Positions 1 to 8,292 of a DNA stretch of 64,000 bases are shown here, in pieces. The notes under the pieces are model-generated. The model saw only the letters and a program-made list of their open reading frames with translations. It had not been told where the DNA came from and made no database searches. The DNA is taken from positions 62,001 to 126,000 of the forward strand of contig CATVYG010000001.1 of NCBI GenBank assembly GCA_958348225.1, in the 5' to 3' direction. How positions within the stretch are numbered: the stretch's first letter is position 1; every line of letters starts with the position of its first letter. This DNA comes from an uncultured Collinsella sp. Lineage in GTDB: Bacteria > Actinomycetota > Coriobacteriia > Coriobacteriales > Coriobacteriaceae. The position numbers and the translations under genes were made by a program.

Positions 1-2
1 AT

Positions 3-59
3 CTGCTTTCGGGCAACATGGGGTTGACGGTCAAAGATGGCAAAATTGAATTGCTGTAA
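3..59 (+). CDS. C-terminal end of an unidentified upstream protein (partial)
   Basis: The last 18 codons of a gene that begins before the window end at TAA 57-59. The visible tail (about GNMGLTVKDGKIELL) is too short to identify a family. It lies 64 bases upstream of the zinc metallopeptidase on the same strand, so the two could be co-transcribed. Methionyl-tRNA formyltransferase often sits just upstream of this peptidase type in other Gram-positives, but nothing in these residues proves it. Confidence 0.5.
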   Translation: MLSGNMGLTVKDGKIELL

Positions 60-123
60 GGAAGCCTAGCCGCTTGAGTGGGTAGAATGCCTCCAACGTG
101 TAACTCGATTCGGAGGAATTCGC

Positions 124-828
124 ATGCCTTATTACTATGGATACGGCTTTGGCATCGACCCGCTGTACCTGCTGGTTGTTCTTGTCTGCACGGTGATTGG
201 TCTTGCCGCACAGAACTATATCAACTCGACGTACAAAACCTGGTCCAAGGTTCGCTCGGACGGCGACACGGGCGCCACGGTCGCTCGCCGCATGCTCGAC
301 GCCAACGGCTGCAACGCCGTGGGTATCAAGGGTGTCGCCGGCGAGCTCACCGACCATTACAACCCGCAGGACAATAACCTGTATCTCTCGGATGCCAACC
401 GTTCGGGCGGGTCGGTCGCAAGCGTTGCCGTCGCCTGCCACGAGGCGGGCCATGCCGCCCAGCGTCAAAGCGGTTACGCCATGATGAAGGTTCGCACCGC
501 CCTCGTGCCGGTCGTCAACTTTACCCAGAACACCTGGACCATCGTGTTGCTCTTGGGCCTGTTTATGAACATCGCGGGACTCACGACCCTCGCACTGATC
601 TTCTTCTCGTTTAGCGTGCTGTTCCAACTGGTTACGCTGCCGGTTGAGATTGATGCCAGCCGGCGTGCCGTGGCGTATATTGAGCAGTCGGGTATGAGCT
701 CCAAGCAGGTCAACGGTGCCAAGAAGGTGCTGACGGCCGCCGCGCTTACCTATGTGGCTGCGGCGCTCACCTCGATTATTCAGCTGCTCTATCTTATGGC
801 TCGCTACAACAGAAACTCCAACCGATAA
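124..828 (+). CDS. Neutral zinc metallopeptidase, YugP family, membrane-bound
   Basis: 234 residues. A hydrophobic N-terminal segment (about residues 12-30) is followed by a soluble part with the zinc motif HEAGH at 106-110. Two further hydrophobic stretches lie around 135-175, and an EIDASRRA segment probably supplies the third zinc ligand. This order matches the Zn_peptidase_2 (YugP) family of membrane metallopeptidases, whose substrates are poorly known. The ATG is preceded by GGAGG about 8 bases upstream. The next gene, xseA, is separated by a strong GC-rich hairpin, so this is probably the end of its transcription unit. Family assignment is firm; the physiological role is unknown. Confidence 0.88.
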   Translation: MPYYYGYGFGIDPLYLLVVLVCTVIGLAAQNYINSTYKTWSKVRSDGDTGATVARRMLDANGCNAVGIKGVAGELTDHYNPQDNNLYLSDANRSGGSVASVAVACHEAGHAAQRQSGYAMMKVRTALVPVVNFTQNTWTIVLLLGLFMNIAGLTTLALIFFSFSVLFQLVTLPVEIDASRRAVAYIEQSGMSSKQVNGAKKVLTAAALTYVAAALTSIIQLLYLMARYNRNSNR

Positions 829-844
829 CAAATGGGACAGGCAG

Positions 845-874
845 GCGCCGCGGGGATTCGTGTCCCCGCGGCGC
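845..874. terminator. GC-rich hairpin after the zinc peptidase
   Basis: Perfect 11-bp arms GCGCCGCGGGG (845-855) and CCCCGCGGCGC (864-874) with an 8-base loop. There is no T run after it, so it may end transcription weakly or only block 3' exonucleases. Confidence 0.6.
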
Positions 875-943
875 TGTACTATGTGTTGGACTTGAATTTG
901 CGCAGGGCCGGAGCCCATGTGCACGATGACGAAAGGAGGCTGC

Positions 944-2395
944 GTGGCGGGCTGGAATCTAACCGGCAATGCCGTTTCCGCCGAGTTCGACGGTTCGGAC
1001 GATCAGGAGCGCAAGGAGCTCAGCGTGAGCCAGGCGGTGGAGATCGCCGCCGGCGCGCTCGATGCCATTCCGCAGCTGAGCGTTTTGGGCGAGGTCACGG
1101 GTTTTCGTGGTCCCAACGCCCGAAGCGGCCACTGCTACTTTCAGATCAAGGACGACTCGGCGGCCGTCGACTGCATCATCTGGAAGGGCGCCTATCTCAA
1201 GCGCACGTTCGATCTGCGCGACGGCATGCAGGTGAGCTTTAAGGGCAGCTTCAATCTCTATAAGGCCACGGGCCGCATGAGCTTTGTCGCTCGCTCGTTT
1301 TCGCTGGCGGGGGAGGGTCTGCTGCGTCAACAAGTGGCGCAACTGGCCGAAAAGCTACGCCGCGAGGGCCTGATGGACGAAGCGCGTAAGCGCCGCATCC
1401 CGGTGTTTTGCTCCCGCGTGGCGGTCGTTACCTCGCTTTCGGGTGCCGTAATCGACGACGTCAAGCGCACATTGCGTCGTCGCAACCCGCTCGTCGAGCT
1501 CGTCTGCGTGGGCGCTAAGGTTCAAGGCGAGGGTGCGCCGGCCGAGCTTATTGAGGGCCTGCGCCGTGCCGCCGCCATCACGCCAGCGCCCGACTGCATC
1601 TTGCTGGTGCGCGGCGGCGGCTCCTTCGAGGACCTCATGACCTTCAACGACGAGGAGCTTGCCCGTGCGGTGGCGGCTTGTCCTGTGCCCGTGGTGACCG
1701 GCATTGGCCATGAGCCCGATACCTCGATTTGCGACATGGTGAGCGACCGCCGCGCCTCCACGCCCACGGCGGCGGCAGAATCGGTGGCGCCGGCTATGAC
1801 GGAGTTGGCCGATGTACTCGAGGCGCGCCATCAGCGCCTGGGTGCCGCGATGGCATCGATGATTGGGTCGGCCCAGGTCGACCTGGAGATGCTCGATCAG
1901 CGTGGTCGCCGTGCCTGGGATACCTATTCGGCTCGCTTGGGCGATGCACTCGATGCGGCTGCGTGCCGCCCGTGCCTCAACGACCCCACATTTATGGTTG
2001 AGCGTCGCGAATCGGAGCTTGCGCTGACTGCTGATCGCCTGTCGGGCGCCATAGTACGCTCGGTCGGGACATTCCGCTCCAACTTTGAGCGCTTGCCCGA
2101 GCGTCTGGTTACAAGCACCTCGGGGCTCGATGGCAAGCGCCATGCGCTCACGCTTGCGAGTTCCCGTCTGGAGCATCAGGGACGTTCGATGCTCAGCAAG
2201 CCCGCGTCCGACCTGGGCCGAGCTGCCGCGTCGCTTGATGCCCTGTCGCCGCTCAAGGTGCTTGCCCGCGGCTATTCCATCGCGTACAGCGATGATGGGG
2301 TGGCCACGAGCGCCAAGACCTTTAAGCCCGGCGACGCCATCCGCGTGCGCATGGCAGACGGTAACGTTGCGGCAACGGTCGATACGGTCGAGTAG
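944..2395 (+). CDS. xseA: Exodeoxyribonuclease VII large subunit
   Basis: Catalytic subunit of exonuclease VII, which degrades single-stranded DNA in repair. About 483 residues from the GTG at 944, chosen because AAAGGAGG sits 4 bases before it; an in-frame ATG at 917 lacks such a site. An N-terminal OB-fold (about 25-125: LSVLGEVTGFRGPNARSGH, YFQIKD) is followed by the Exonuc_VII_L domain with the conserved segments LVRGGGSFEDL, FNDEELARAV and TGIGHEPDTSICD. Then come a long helical region and a C-terminal ARGYSIAY segment typical of the family. xseB follows after 42 bases, the usual pairing. Somewhat longer than many XseA proteins, otherwise ordinary. Confidence 0.96.
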   Translation: MAGWNLTGNAVSAEFDGSDDQERKELSVSQAVEIAAGALDAIPQLSVLGEVTGFRGPNARSGHCYFQIKDDSAAVDCIIWKGAYLKRTFDLRDGMQVSFKGSFNLYKATGRMSFVARSFSLAGEGLLRQQVAQLAEKLRREGLMDEARKRRIPVFCSRVAVVTSLSGAVIDDVKRTLRRRNPLVELVCVGAKVQGEGAPAELIEGLRRAAAITPAPDCILLVRGGGSFEDLMTFNDEELARAVAACPVPVVTGIGHEPDTSICDMVSDRRASTPTAAAESVAPAMTELADVLEARHQRLGAAMASMIGSAQVDLEMLDQRGRRAWDTYSARLGDALDAAACRPCLNDPTFMVERRESELALTADRLSGAIVRSVGTFRSNFERLPERLVTSTSGLDGKRHALTLASSRLEHQGRSMLSKPASDLGRAAASLDALSPLKVLARGYSIAYSDDGVATSAKTFKPGDAIRVRMADGNVAATVDTVE

Positions 2396-2437
2396 ACCGC
2401 GTTTCATAGCGATAAACCTTTAGGAAAGGAAACAGAT

Positions 2438-2704
2438 ATGGCAGAGAAAACCCCGGTCGAGCAGCTTACGTACAAGCAGGCCTCGCAGGAGTTGGAGCTC
2501 ATCATTCGCAGCTTGGAGTCGGGCGATATGGAGCTCGAGGAATCGCTCGAGAGCTATACCCGCGGCGTCGAGCTCCTCAAGAGCCTGCGCACCCGCCTGT
2601 CCGATGCCGAGCAGAAGGTCTCGGTGCTTCTTAAGGACGTCGACGGCAACGACGTGCTCGCCGACGGCGAAGCCGCCAACACCGACGACAACCTCTCGTT
2701 CTAG
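2438..2704 (+). CDS. xseB: Exodeoxyribonuclease VII small subunit
   Basis: 88 residues, the usual size. The N-terminal helical part has the family pattern LTYKQASQELELIIRSLESGDMELEESL, shown here only to mark the region at residues 10-37. It is all-alpha and packs onto XseA as a multimer to form exonuclease VII. The ATG follows AGGAAAGGA. It lies 42 bases after xseA and 49 bases before the HIT gene, so the three genes are likely one operon. The acidic C-terminus (DDNLSF) is not unusual for this family. Confidence 0.95.
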   Translation: MAEKTPVEQLTYKQASQELELIIRSLESGDMELEESLESYTRGVELLKSLRTRLSDAEQKVSVLLKDVDGNDVLADGEAANTDDNLSF

Positions 2705-2753
2705 CCATCCCGACCAAATATAATTACCTTGGTCTGTGAGAAAGGAACCAACT

Positions 2754-3089
2754 ATGTGCGATTGTATCTTCTGCAAAATTGCCAACCACGAGATCCCCTC
2801 GACCGTTGTCTATGAGGATGACCAGGTCATCGCCTTCGACGACCTCAATCCCCAGGCGCCGGTCCATACGCTCGTGATCCCCAAGAAGCATTACAGTGAC
2901 ATCGCCGACAACGTACCTGCCGAGACCATGGGCGCCATGGCTCACGCCATCCAGGAGGTCGCTAAGGCCAAGGGCTTGGAGGACGGTTTCCGCGTCATCT
3001 CCAACAAGGGCGTCAACGCCGGCCAGACCGTCATGCACTTCCACATGCACGTTCTCGGTGGCAAGAACCTGGGCGAGAACCTCATCTGA
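2754..3089 (+). CDS. HIT family protein (histidine triad nucleotide-binding)
   Basis: 111 residues. The histidine triad HFHMH is at 95-99 near the C-terminus, and the N-terminus CDCIFCKIANHEIPS is typical of Hint-type hydrolases that cleave AMP-lysine or AMP-phosphoramidates. The ATG at 2754 was preferred over an in-frame GTG at 2736 because AAAGGA lies at 2741-2746 and the family begins at this point. CxxC (residues 4-7) may bind zinc, as in other Hint proteins. It follows xseAB closely and probably shares their transcript. The cellular substrate cannot be told from sequence. Confidence 0.94.
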   Translation: MCDCIFCKIANHEIPSTVVYEDDQVIAFDDLNPQAPVHTLVIPKKHYSDIADNVPAETMGAMAHAIQEVAKAKGLEDGFRVISNKGVNAGQTVMHFHMHVLGGKNLGENLI

Positions 3090-3130
3090 GGGCGCGTAGG
3101 CCGTCGACTTGGCTGCCTTTGGAGTAATCT

Positions 3131-4021
3131 ATGCAGCTCTCTCAACTCGAATACCTTCAAGCTGTAGCGAACTATGGCGGCGTGCGCAAAGCAGCTCGCG
3201 CCGTTCACGTGAGTCCGCAGGCCGTTTCGTCGGCAATAAAAAAGTTGGAATCTGAGTATCAGATTGTTTTGCTCGACCGATCGGCGGGGGAGGCTGTTTT
3301 GTCTCCGGCGGGCAGAGAATTTGCGCGTCGTGCACGCGTGATCCTGGCGCAAGTCGACGATCTCAAAAAGTACGCTCAATCGGGGAACGGCGGCGTTTCG
3401 CCCGACGGCCATTTCCGTCTTTACGCCCCCTGTCTTCACGGGCGGGGGCTCCTTTTTTCCGAAAACTGGTACGACTCGTTTGAAAGCTCGCACCCTCAGA
3501 TTCATCTTGATGTGTGGCATCAGCCAACGGCAACATGCTTTGAATCACTTATACTTGGAATTTCGGACGCGGCTATCTCGTTTGAGGAACCACGGGACAG
3601 CGTCCTTTCTTCAAAATATATGGGTGAAAAGGAGCTCAGGGTTCTTTCATGCCCAGCTGGTCATCAATCTGTTGACGCTATGACCATTCGTGAGTTACTG
3701 GGCGGCAGGCTCGCTGTTCCCATTAATTTGTCACCCTGTCTCAATGCAATCAATCAATGTCCCGAAGCTCAGCTGGTTAATTTCCGCTTTCGCGATGTCG
3801 AATACGGAAGCAGGGCGCAGGCTGAGTTTCTTCAAGCCGGGGGATTGATATTGAGTTTTTCTGGCTCTTCTCTCGCATCAGATGGATTGGAAGTGAGCGA
3901 GTGCTCTATTGAAGGCTCGCATGACGTAGCCTTGCCCATCTACTTTTGCTATCGACAAAATGCCTGGACCGATCGACACCAGACGGTATTTCTTCACCTA
4001 TTGCGTCATCTTGCTTCGTGA
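3131..4021 (+). CDS. LysR family transcriptional regulator
   Basis: 296 residues. The N-terminal winged helix (about 1-60: MQLSQLEYLQAVANYGG, VSPQAVSSAIKKLE) is standard for LysR, followed by a substrate-binding domain to the C-terminus. It precedes an MFS transporter by 119 bases on the same strand, so the transporter is a plausible target, but no effector can be named. The DNA here is clearly more AT-rich and uses more A/T-ending codons than the flanking genes, which suggests acquisition by transfer. A short repeat GTCAA/TTGAC (4041-4057) between the two genes could be a LysR site. Confidence 0.9.
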   Translation: MQLSQLEYLQAVANYGGVRKAARAVHVSPQAVSSAIKKLESEYQIVLLDRSAGEAVLSPAGREFARRARVILAQVDDLKKYAQSGNGGVSPDGHFRLYAPCLHGRGLLFSENWYDSFESSHPQIHLDVWHQPTATCFESLILGISDAAISFEEPRDSVLSSKYMGEKELRVLSCPAGHQSVDAMTIRELLGGRLAVPINLSPCLNAINQCPEAQLVNFRFRDVEYGSRAQAEFLQAGGLILSFSGSSLASDGLEVSECSIEGSHDVALPIYFCYRQNAWTDRHQTVFLHLLRHLAS

Positions 4022-4140
4022 GGCCATTTGGCCTCGTGTTGTCAAGTGAATGTTGACGCCTTGTAACACATGACTGACGGCTTTGCCCTCATGCTTTTCC
4101 AAGATTCCGATTCAGATTGTTGACTCTTGGAGGGCGGAGC

Positions 4141-5301
4141 ATGAAAAACCGTACGGTTTTGCTTTATATGACGTTCGTTTTTCTGTCGAACTTCAGCACC
4201 ATTTTGTATTTTCTGACGGTTTACCTTGAATTCGTCGGATTCTCGATAGTGGCGATTTCTAGCATGATGATTGCATATCAAGTGAGCAAGTTCATCCTCG
4301 AAGTTCCCACTGGCTATATTGCTGATAGGTTTGGACGAAAGACAAGCGGTCTCGTTGGCGTCGTGGGGATGCTTGGATACTACGCTGCCCTGCTTCTCGT
4401 CCGTTTCCCTCTGCTTTTAATCGGTGCGTTCGCTCTCAAAGGTTTTGCCGTTGCATGTCTGAGCGGATCCATAGAAGCGATTTACATTGACAGCGTCTCT
4501 CAGGACCAGCTCGTAAGACTTAATGTCGTTGAGCGATTTGTTTTCTATGCCTCTTATGCCATCTCCGCTTGCGTGGGTGGTTTCATTTCGTCTGTCGGTG
4601 CATATCTCATTGGTCTTTCGGCAGATATCATCGCAATGGTGTTGACGTTGGTTGTCGTTGTCTGCATTCCTGAGATGCGAAGAGGGGGCACTGCGGGGGC
4701 ACCTGAGCGTGGAATTAGCCCGAAGATGATCGGTGCCGCTATTGCGTGTAATGGCATTCTTCGTTCAGCGTTCATCATGGACTGTTCTCAGGCATTTGCT
4801 TTTGTCGCCCTGGAAGACTTTTTCTCACTGCTGCTTGCGGGCCGCGGAATGAATTCCGTCGCTTCGGGTGTGACCATTGCGGTCCAGCTCCTTGCCTCGG
4901 CCTCCATGGGGCTTATTGTGCCCAGTGTGATTGCTCATGTCGACAAGGGCCGTTTTGCGCGTATTTGCGGCATCATTCGCTTAGTATTGACAGCTTTGTT
5001 TTTGATCCCCCTTACTCCGGCTAATTTGCTGCCCGTGTTCTATGTGCTGCAGACGGTTGCGTACTCGTTGTTTGCTCCAATTAAATACTCAATTTTTCAA
5101 AATGCTGCTGATTCTTCGATGCGCTGTTCATTGATTTCGGTTCAAAGCCAGATGGTGGCGGTGGGTGCTGTTCTTTTCTATCTGCTCAACGCTGTGTTGA
5201 GCAGCGCTGCGGGCATTCGAGTCGTATTGCTTGTCGCGCTCGGGATTTCTTCTTTGGTGTATATCCCCGCGCTATTTCGTCTTACAAGCCAAAGGACATG
5301 A
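4141..5301 (+). CDS. MFS transporter
   Basis: 386 residues, with about 12 hydrophobic segments. The early motif YIADRFGRKTSG (about residues 60-71) is the loop 2-3 signature of the major facilitator superfamily. The ATG at 4141 is preceded by GGAGGGCGGAGC; an upstream in-frame TTG at 4117 would lie before this ribosome binding site and was rejected. Substrate unknown; drug/H+ antiport or sugar export are both possible. It is paired with the LysR gene upstream, and both share the AT-rich composition that sets them apart from neighbours. A hairpin terminator follows at 5336. Confidence 0.88.
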   Translation: MKNRTVLLYMTFVFLSNFSTILYFLTVYLEFVGFSIVAISSMMIAYQVSKFILEVPTGYIADRFGRKTSGLVGVVGMLGYYAALLLVRFPLLLIGAFALKGFAVACLSGSIEAIYIDSVSQDQLVRLNVVERFVFYASYAISACVGGFISSVGAYLIGLSADIIAMVLTLVVVVCIPEMRRGGTAGAPERGISPKMIGAAIACNGILRSAFIMDCSQAFAFVALEDFFSLLLAGRGMNSVASGVTIAVQLLASASMGLIVPSVIAHVDKGRFARICGIIRLVLTALFLIPLTPANLLPVFYVLQTVAYSLFAPIKYSIFQNAADSSMRCSLISVQSQMVAVGAVLFYLLNAVLSSAAGIRVVLLVALGISSLVYIPALFRLTSQRT

Positions 5302-5335
5302 GTATTTAGACACCGATAACTTATATATCAACGCC

Positions 5336-5369
5336 AATAAACCCGAGCGCGAGGGCGTTTGGGTTTATT
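5336..5369 (+). terminator. Hairpin terminator after the MFS gene
   Basis: Perfect 9-bp arms AATAAACCC (5336-5344) and GGGTTTATT (5361-5369). The A/T at the stem ends lets it work on either strand. It separates the AT-rich LysR/MFS pair from the ackA genes. Confidence 0.7.
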
Positions 5370-5422
5370 ATTGAAGCGTATGTAACCTGGCGGCGCCACA
5401 CCGCCTGTTAGTAGGGAGACAC

Positions 5423-6601
5423 ATGAACGTTCTGGTCGTCAACGCGGGATCTTCGACCCTTAAGTATCAGGTCATCGACACCAAGTCCCACAAGGTGTCC
5501 GCAAAGGGCTCCTGCGAGCGCGTCTGCTTTACCGGCGGTACCTTCACCCACGCTGCTAACGGTTCCAAGAAGGTGACCGAGAACATCGAGTTCCCCGACC
5601 ACAAGGTCGCCATCGAGGTCGTCCTGAAGGACCTCGAGGCCAACGGCGTCAAGATCGAGGGCATCGGCCATCGCATCGTTCAGGGCGGTTGGTACTTTGG
5701 CGATTCCTCCCTCGTCGACGAGGACGTTCTCGCTAAGATCCGCGAGGTCGCCCCGCTGGCGCCGCTCCACAACAACCCCGAGGCCAACGTTATCGAGTTC
5801 TGCCTGGAGCAGTATCCCGACCTGCCCAACGTCACGGTCTATGACACCGCTTTCCACTTCAACATGCCCGAGGTCGCCAAGACTTACGCTCTACCCAAGG
5901 ACGTTTGCGACAAGCTGCACATCCGTAAGTACGGCGCCCACGGCACCAGCTACCGTTACATCTCCAAGAAGGTCGCCGAGATGACCAACGGCGAGGCCCG
6001 CAAGGTCGTCGTGTGCCATATCGGCTCCGGCGCTTCCCTGTGCGCTATCGAGGACGGCAAGTGCATGGACACCACCATGGGCCTCACCCCGCTCGATGGC
6101 GTCATGATGGGCACCCGCTGCGGCTCCATCGACCCGGCTACCGTGTGCTACCTGCAGCGCGAGGGTGGCTACACCTTCGACGAGGTCGACGAGATGATGA
6201 ACAAGAAGTCCGGCCTTTTGGCTGTGACCGGCGGCAAGACCAACGACTGCCGCAACGTCGAGGAGCTCGCCGCCGCTGGTGACCCCGATGCTCAGCTCGC
6301 CTTCGACATGTTTGTCTACAAGATTGCCGCCAAGGCTGCCGAGATGGCTGCTTCCATGTGCGGCATGGACACCCTGGTCTTTACCGCCGGCATCGGCGAG
6401 CACGCTCCGGCTGTCCGCGCTGGCGTGGCCGACCGTCTGGCCTTTATGGGCGTCAAGATGGACCATGCCCGCAACGCCCTGCGCGGCGACGGCGCTTGGT
6501 GCCTGTCCGCCAAGGATTCCAAGGTCAAGATTTTCGTCATCCCCACGGACGAGGAGTTCATGATCGCTTCCGACGTCGAGCGCATCGTCAACGGCAAGTA
6601 A
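5423..6601 (+). CDS. ackA: Acetate kinase, copy 1
   Basis: 392 residues. Converts acetyl phosphate and ADP to acetate and ATP. The N-terminal NAGSSTLKYQ, the HRIVQGG segment (83-89), the TRCGSIDPATV loop and the late FTAGIGEH are all family landmarks. Most acetate kinases read HRVVHGG at the second landmark, so both copies here are variant at that point. Copy 1 also has HGTSY with Tyr177 where copy 2 and most family members have His (HGTSH); the effect is unknown. ATG 5423 follows TAGGGAGA. A terminator separates it from copy 2, so the copies can be expressed separately. Confidence 0.94.
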   Translation: MNVLVVNAGSSTLKYQVIDTKSHKVSAKGSCERVCFTGGTFTHAANGSKKVTENIEFPDHKVAIEVVLKDLEANGVKIEGIGHRIVQGGWYFGDSSLVDEDVLAKIREVAPLAPLHNNPEANVIEFCLEQYPDLPNVTVYDTAFHFNMPEVAKTYALPKDVCDKLHIRKYGAHGTSYRYISKKVAEMTNGEARKVVVCHIGSGASLCAIEDGKCMDTTMGLTPLDGVMMGTRCGSIDPATVCYLQREGGYTFDEVDEMMNKKSGLLAVTGGKTNDCRNVEELAAAGDPDAQLAFDMFVYKIAAKAAEMAASMCGMDTLVFTAGIGEHAPAVRAGVADRLAFMGVKMDHARNALRGDGAWCLSAKDSKVKIFVIPTDEEFMIASDVERIVNGK

Positions 6602-6605
6602 TTGC

Positions 6606-6652
6606 AAGAGGGGAGGGGCTGGACGACCGAGCGCCGTTCGGCCCCTCTTTTG
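6606..6652 (+). terminator. Terminator after ackA copy 1
   Basis: Arms AAGAGGGG (6606-6613) and CCCCTCTT (6642-6649) followed by T residues. The 28-base loop is long, with further internal pairing possible. Confidence 0.7.
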
Positions 6653-6670
6653 TGCTCGTTGGGCGATATG

Positions 6671-6690
6671 CTTGATAGCTATTTATCAAG
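6671..6690. promoter_or_regulatory. Palindrome upstream of ackA copy 2
   Basis: Arms CTTGATA (6671-6677) and TATCAAG (6684-6690) flank a 6-base spacer in the only AT-rich part of the 164-base gap between the two ackA genes. The sequence TTGTGATAAC follows directly, and TATTAA (6705-6710) could be a -10. This is a candidate operator for copy 2. An FNR site was considered, but the half-site spacing (8) is wrong. Confidence 0.4.
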
Positions 6691-6765
6691 TTGTGATAAC
6701 TTCTTATTAAAATGCGGCCGCCTTAAGGGGTCTGCGTCGACCGTATTGCACTGCAAAGGAGTCTC

Positions 6766-7944
6766 ATGAACGTACTTGTTGTCAACGCCGGCAGCTCAAG
6801 CCTTAAATATCAGCTTTTGGATACCGATACCCGCGAGGTTTTCGCCAAGGGCAACTGCGAACGTATCGGTTCGGACATGGGCATCTTTGGCCACTCCGAG
6901 AACGGTGGCGCCAAGCAGACCGAGGAGGTCCCTTTCCCCGATCATCGCTCTGCTATCGCTCGTGTGCTCGAGGAGCTCGAGAAGACCGACTTTACGATTG
7001 ATGGCATTGGTCATCGTATCGTTCAGGGCGGCTGGCACTTCGATGATTCCGCAGTTGTCGACGACGAGGTTATGGCCAAGATTCTCGAGGTGGCCCCGCT
7101 CGCCCCGCTGCACAACTACGGCGAGGCCGCGGCGATTGAGTATTGCCGTGAGAAGTATCCGAAGCTGCCCAACGTGGCGGTCTTCGATACCTCGTTCCAT
7201 ATGACCATGCCCGAGGTCGCCTATACCTACGCGCTGCCCAAGGACGTGTGCGACAAGTACCACGTGCGCAAGTACGGCGCCCACGGCACGAGCCACCGCT
7301 ATGAGTGGATGATGGCCAAGGAGATCCTGGGTTCGCGCTGCCACCGTCTGCTTTCGTGCCACTTGGGTAACGGTGCTTCGCTCGCTGCTATCGAGGACGG
7401 CGTGTGCCGCGACACCACGATGGGCCTCACGCCGCTCGACGGCCTGATGATGGGCACTCGCTGCGGTTCCATTGATCCGGCCACCGTGTGCTACCTCCAG
7501 CGCGAGGGCGGCTACAGCTATCAGGAAGTCGATGACATGATGAACAAGCAGTCTGGTCTGCTTGCCATCTCGGGCATCTCCAACGACGCCCGCGACATCC
7601 GTACACGCGCCTCCGAGGGCGACGAGCGCTGCCTGCTCGCCTTCGATATGTTCGCCTACAAGGCCATGCAGCAGGCTGGCTCCATGATCGCTTCCATGGC
7701 GGGCGTGGACACCATCACCTTTACCGCCGGCATCGGCGAGAACGACTGGTCGATCCGCAAGGCCTTCTGCGACTGCTTTGAGTGGCTGGGCGTACGCATC
7801 GACAACAATAAGAACCGCGAGGCCGTGGGCAACGGCCCGCAGGTCATCAGCGCCGCCGGTTCAGCCGTTACGGTCATGGTCATCCCCACCGACGAGGAAT
7901 ACATGATCGCCCACGACGTCGAGCGCCTGACCAAGAACAACTAA
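6766..7944 (+). CDS. ackA: Acetate kinase, copy 2
   Basis: 392 residues, the same length as copy 1 and clearly a paralogue, with long shared blocks such as RIVQGGW, YALPKDVCDK and MMGTRCGSIDPATVCYL. It keeps the canonical HGTSH (His177) that copy 1 lacks. The regions around residues 36-60 and 275-300 differ most. It lies 164 bases after copy 1, with an intervening terminator and a palindrome that may be an operator. The gene converges on pta, so the acetyl-CoA to acetate pathway is fully encoded here. The ATG is preceded by AAAGGAG. Confidence 0.94.
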   Translation: MNVLVVNAGSSSLKYQLLDTDTREVFAKGNCERIGSDMGIFGHSENGGAKQTEEVPFPDHRSAIARVLEELEKTDFTIDGIGHRIVQGGWHFDDSAVVDDEVMAKILEVAPLAPLHNYGEAAAIEYCREKYPKLPNVAVFDTSFHMTMPEVAYTYALPKDVCDKYHVRKYGAHGTSHRYEWMMAKEILGSRCHRLLSCHLGNGASLAAIEDGVCRDTTMGLTPLDGLMMGTRCGSIDPATVCYLQREGGYSYQEVDDMMNKQSGLLAISGISNDARDIRTRASEGDERCLLAFDMFAYKAMQQAGSMIASMAGVDTITFTAGIGENDWSIRKAFCDCFEWLGVRIDNNKNREAVGNGPQVISAAGSAVTVMVIPTDEEYMIAHDVERLTKNN

Positions 7945-7966
7945 CGCGCGCATTTGCAAGTAAACG

Positions 7967-8003
7967 AAAGGCCTCCAGAGCAACAGCTCCGGAGGCCTTT
8001 TTG
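7967..8003 (+). terminator. Terminator after ackA copy 2
   Basis: Arms AAAGGCCTCC (7967-7976) and GGAGGCCTTT (7991-8000), extended inward by GAGC/GCTC around an AACA loop, then TT. A classical strong hairpin. Confidence 0.92.
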
Positions 8004-8150
8004 CTAGCAGGCGGAAATACCAGTCCCAAAGTGACCATCGCCAGTAACGCCTGCACTCCCAGCAACGGCACCCGGCCATCCAGATCTTCAGCCTCAGCTC
8101 GTAGCCAAGCCGCCGTCCACTCCAGATACCCTGACTGCCACGTGACGGCA

Positions 8151-8277
8151 GGGACCCTACAGGGTAAAGCTCTGAAAATATTCCACAGGACGGAGGAAGC
8201 CCCCGCCGCACGTAGTGCGCAGCGGGGGCTTCCGACATGTCCGAGGACGTTTTCAGAGCTTTACCCTGTAGGGTCCC
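8151..8277. repeat. Long nested inverted repeat between ackA2 and pta
   Basis: The outer arms are 28 bases each and perfectly complementary (8151-8178, starting GGGACCCTACAGGG, and 8250-8277). Inside lies a second hairpin with 12-bp arms GGAAGCCCCCGC (8195-8206) and GCGGGGGCTTCC (8222-8233), and at its tip CGCAC/GTGCG around GTA. It lies between convergent genes and ends 15 bases from the pta stop codon, so it can act as a bidirectional terminator. The outer stem is far longer than termination needs. The 147 bases between the ackA2 terminator and this element show no gene. Confidence 0.9.
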
Positions 8278-8292
8278 GAGGGGATATGTTCG

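Noticed and set aside
6671..6690. FNR or CRP site upstream of ackA2
   Set aside because: The TTGAT/ATCAA half-sites are separated by 8 bases instead of 4, so the standard FNR geometry does not fit. It is kept only as an unnamed palindrome.
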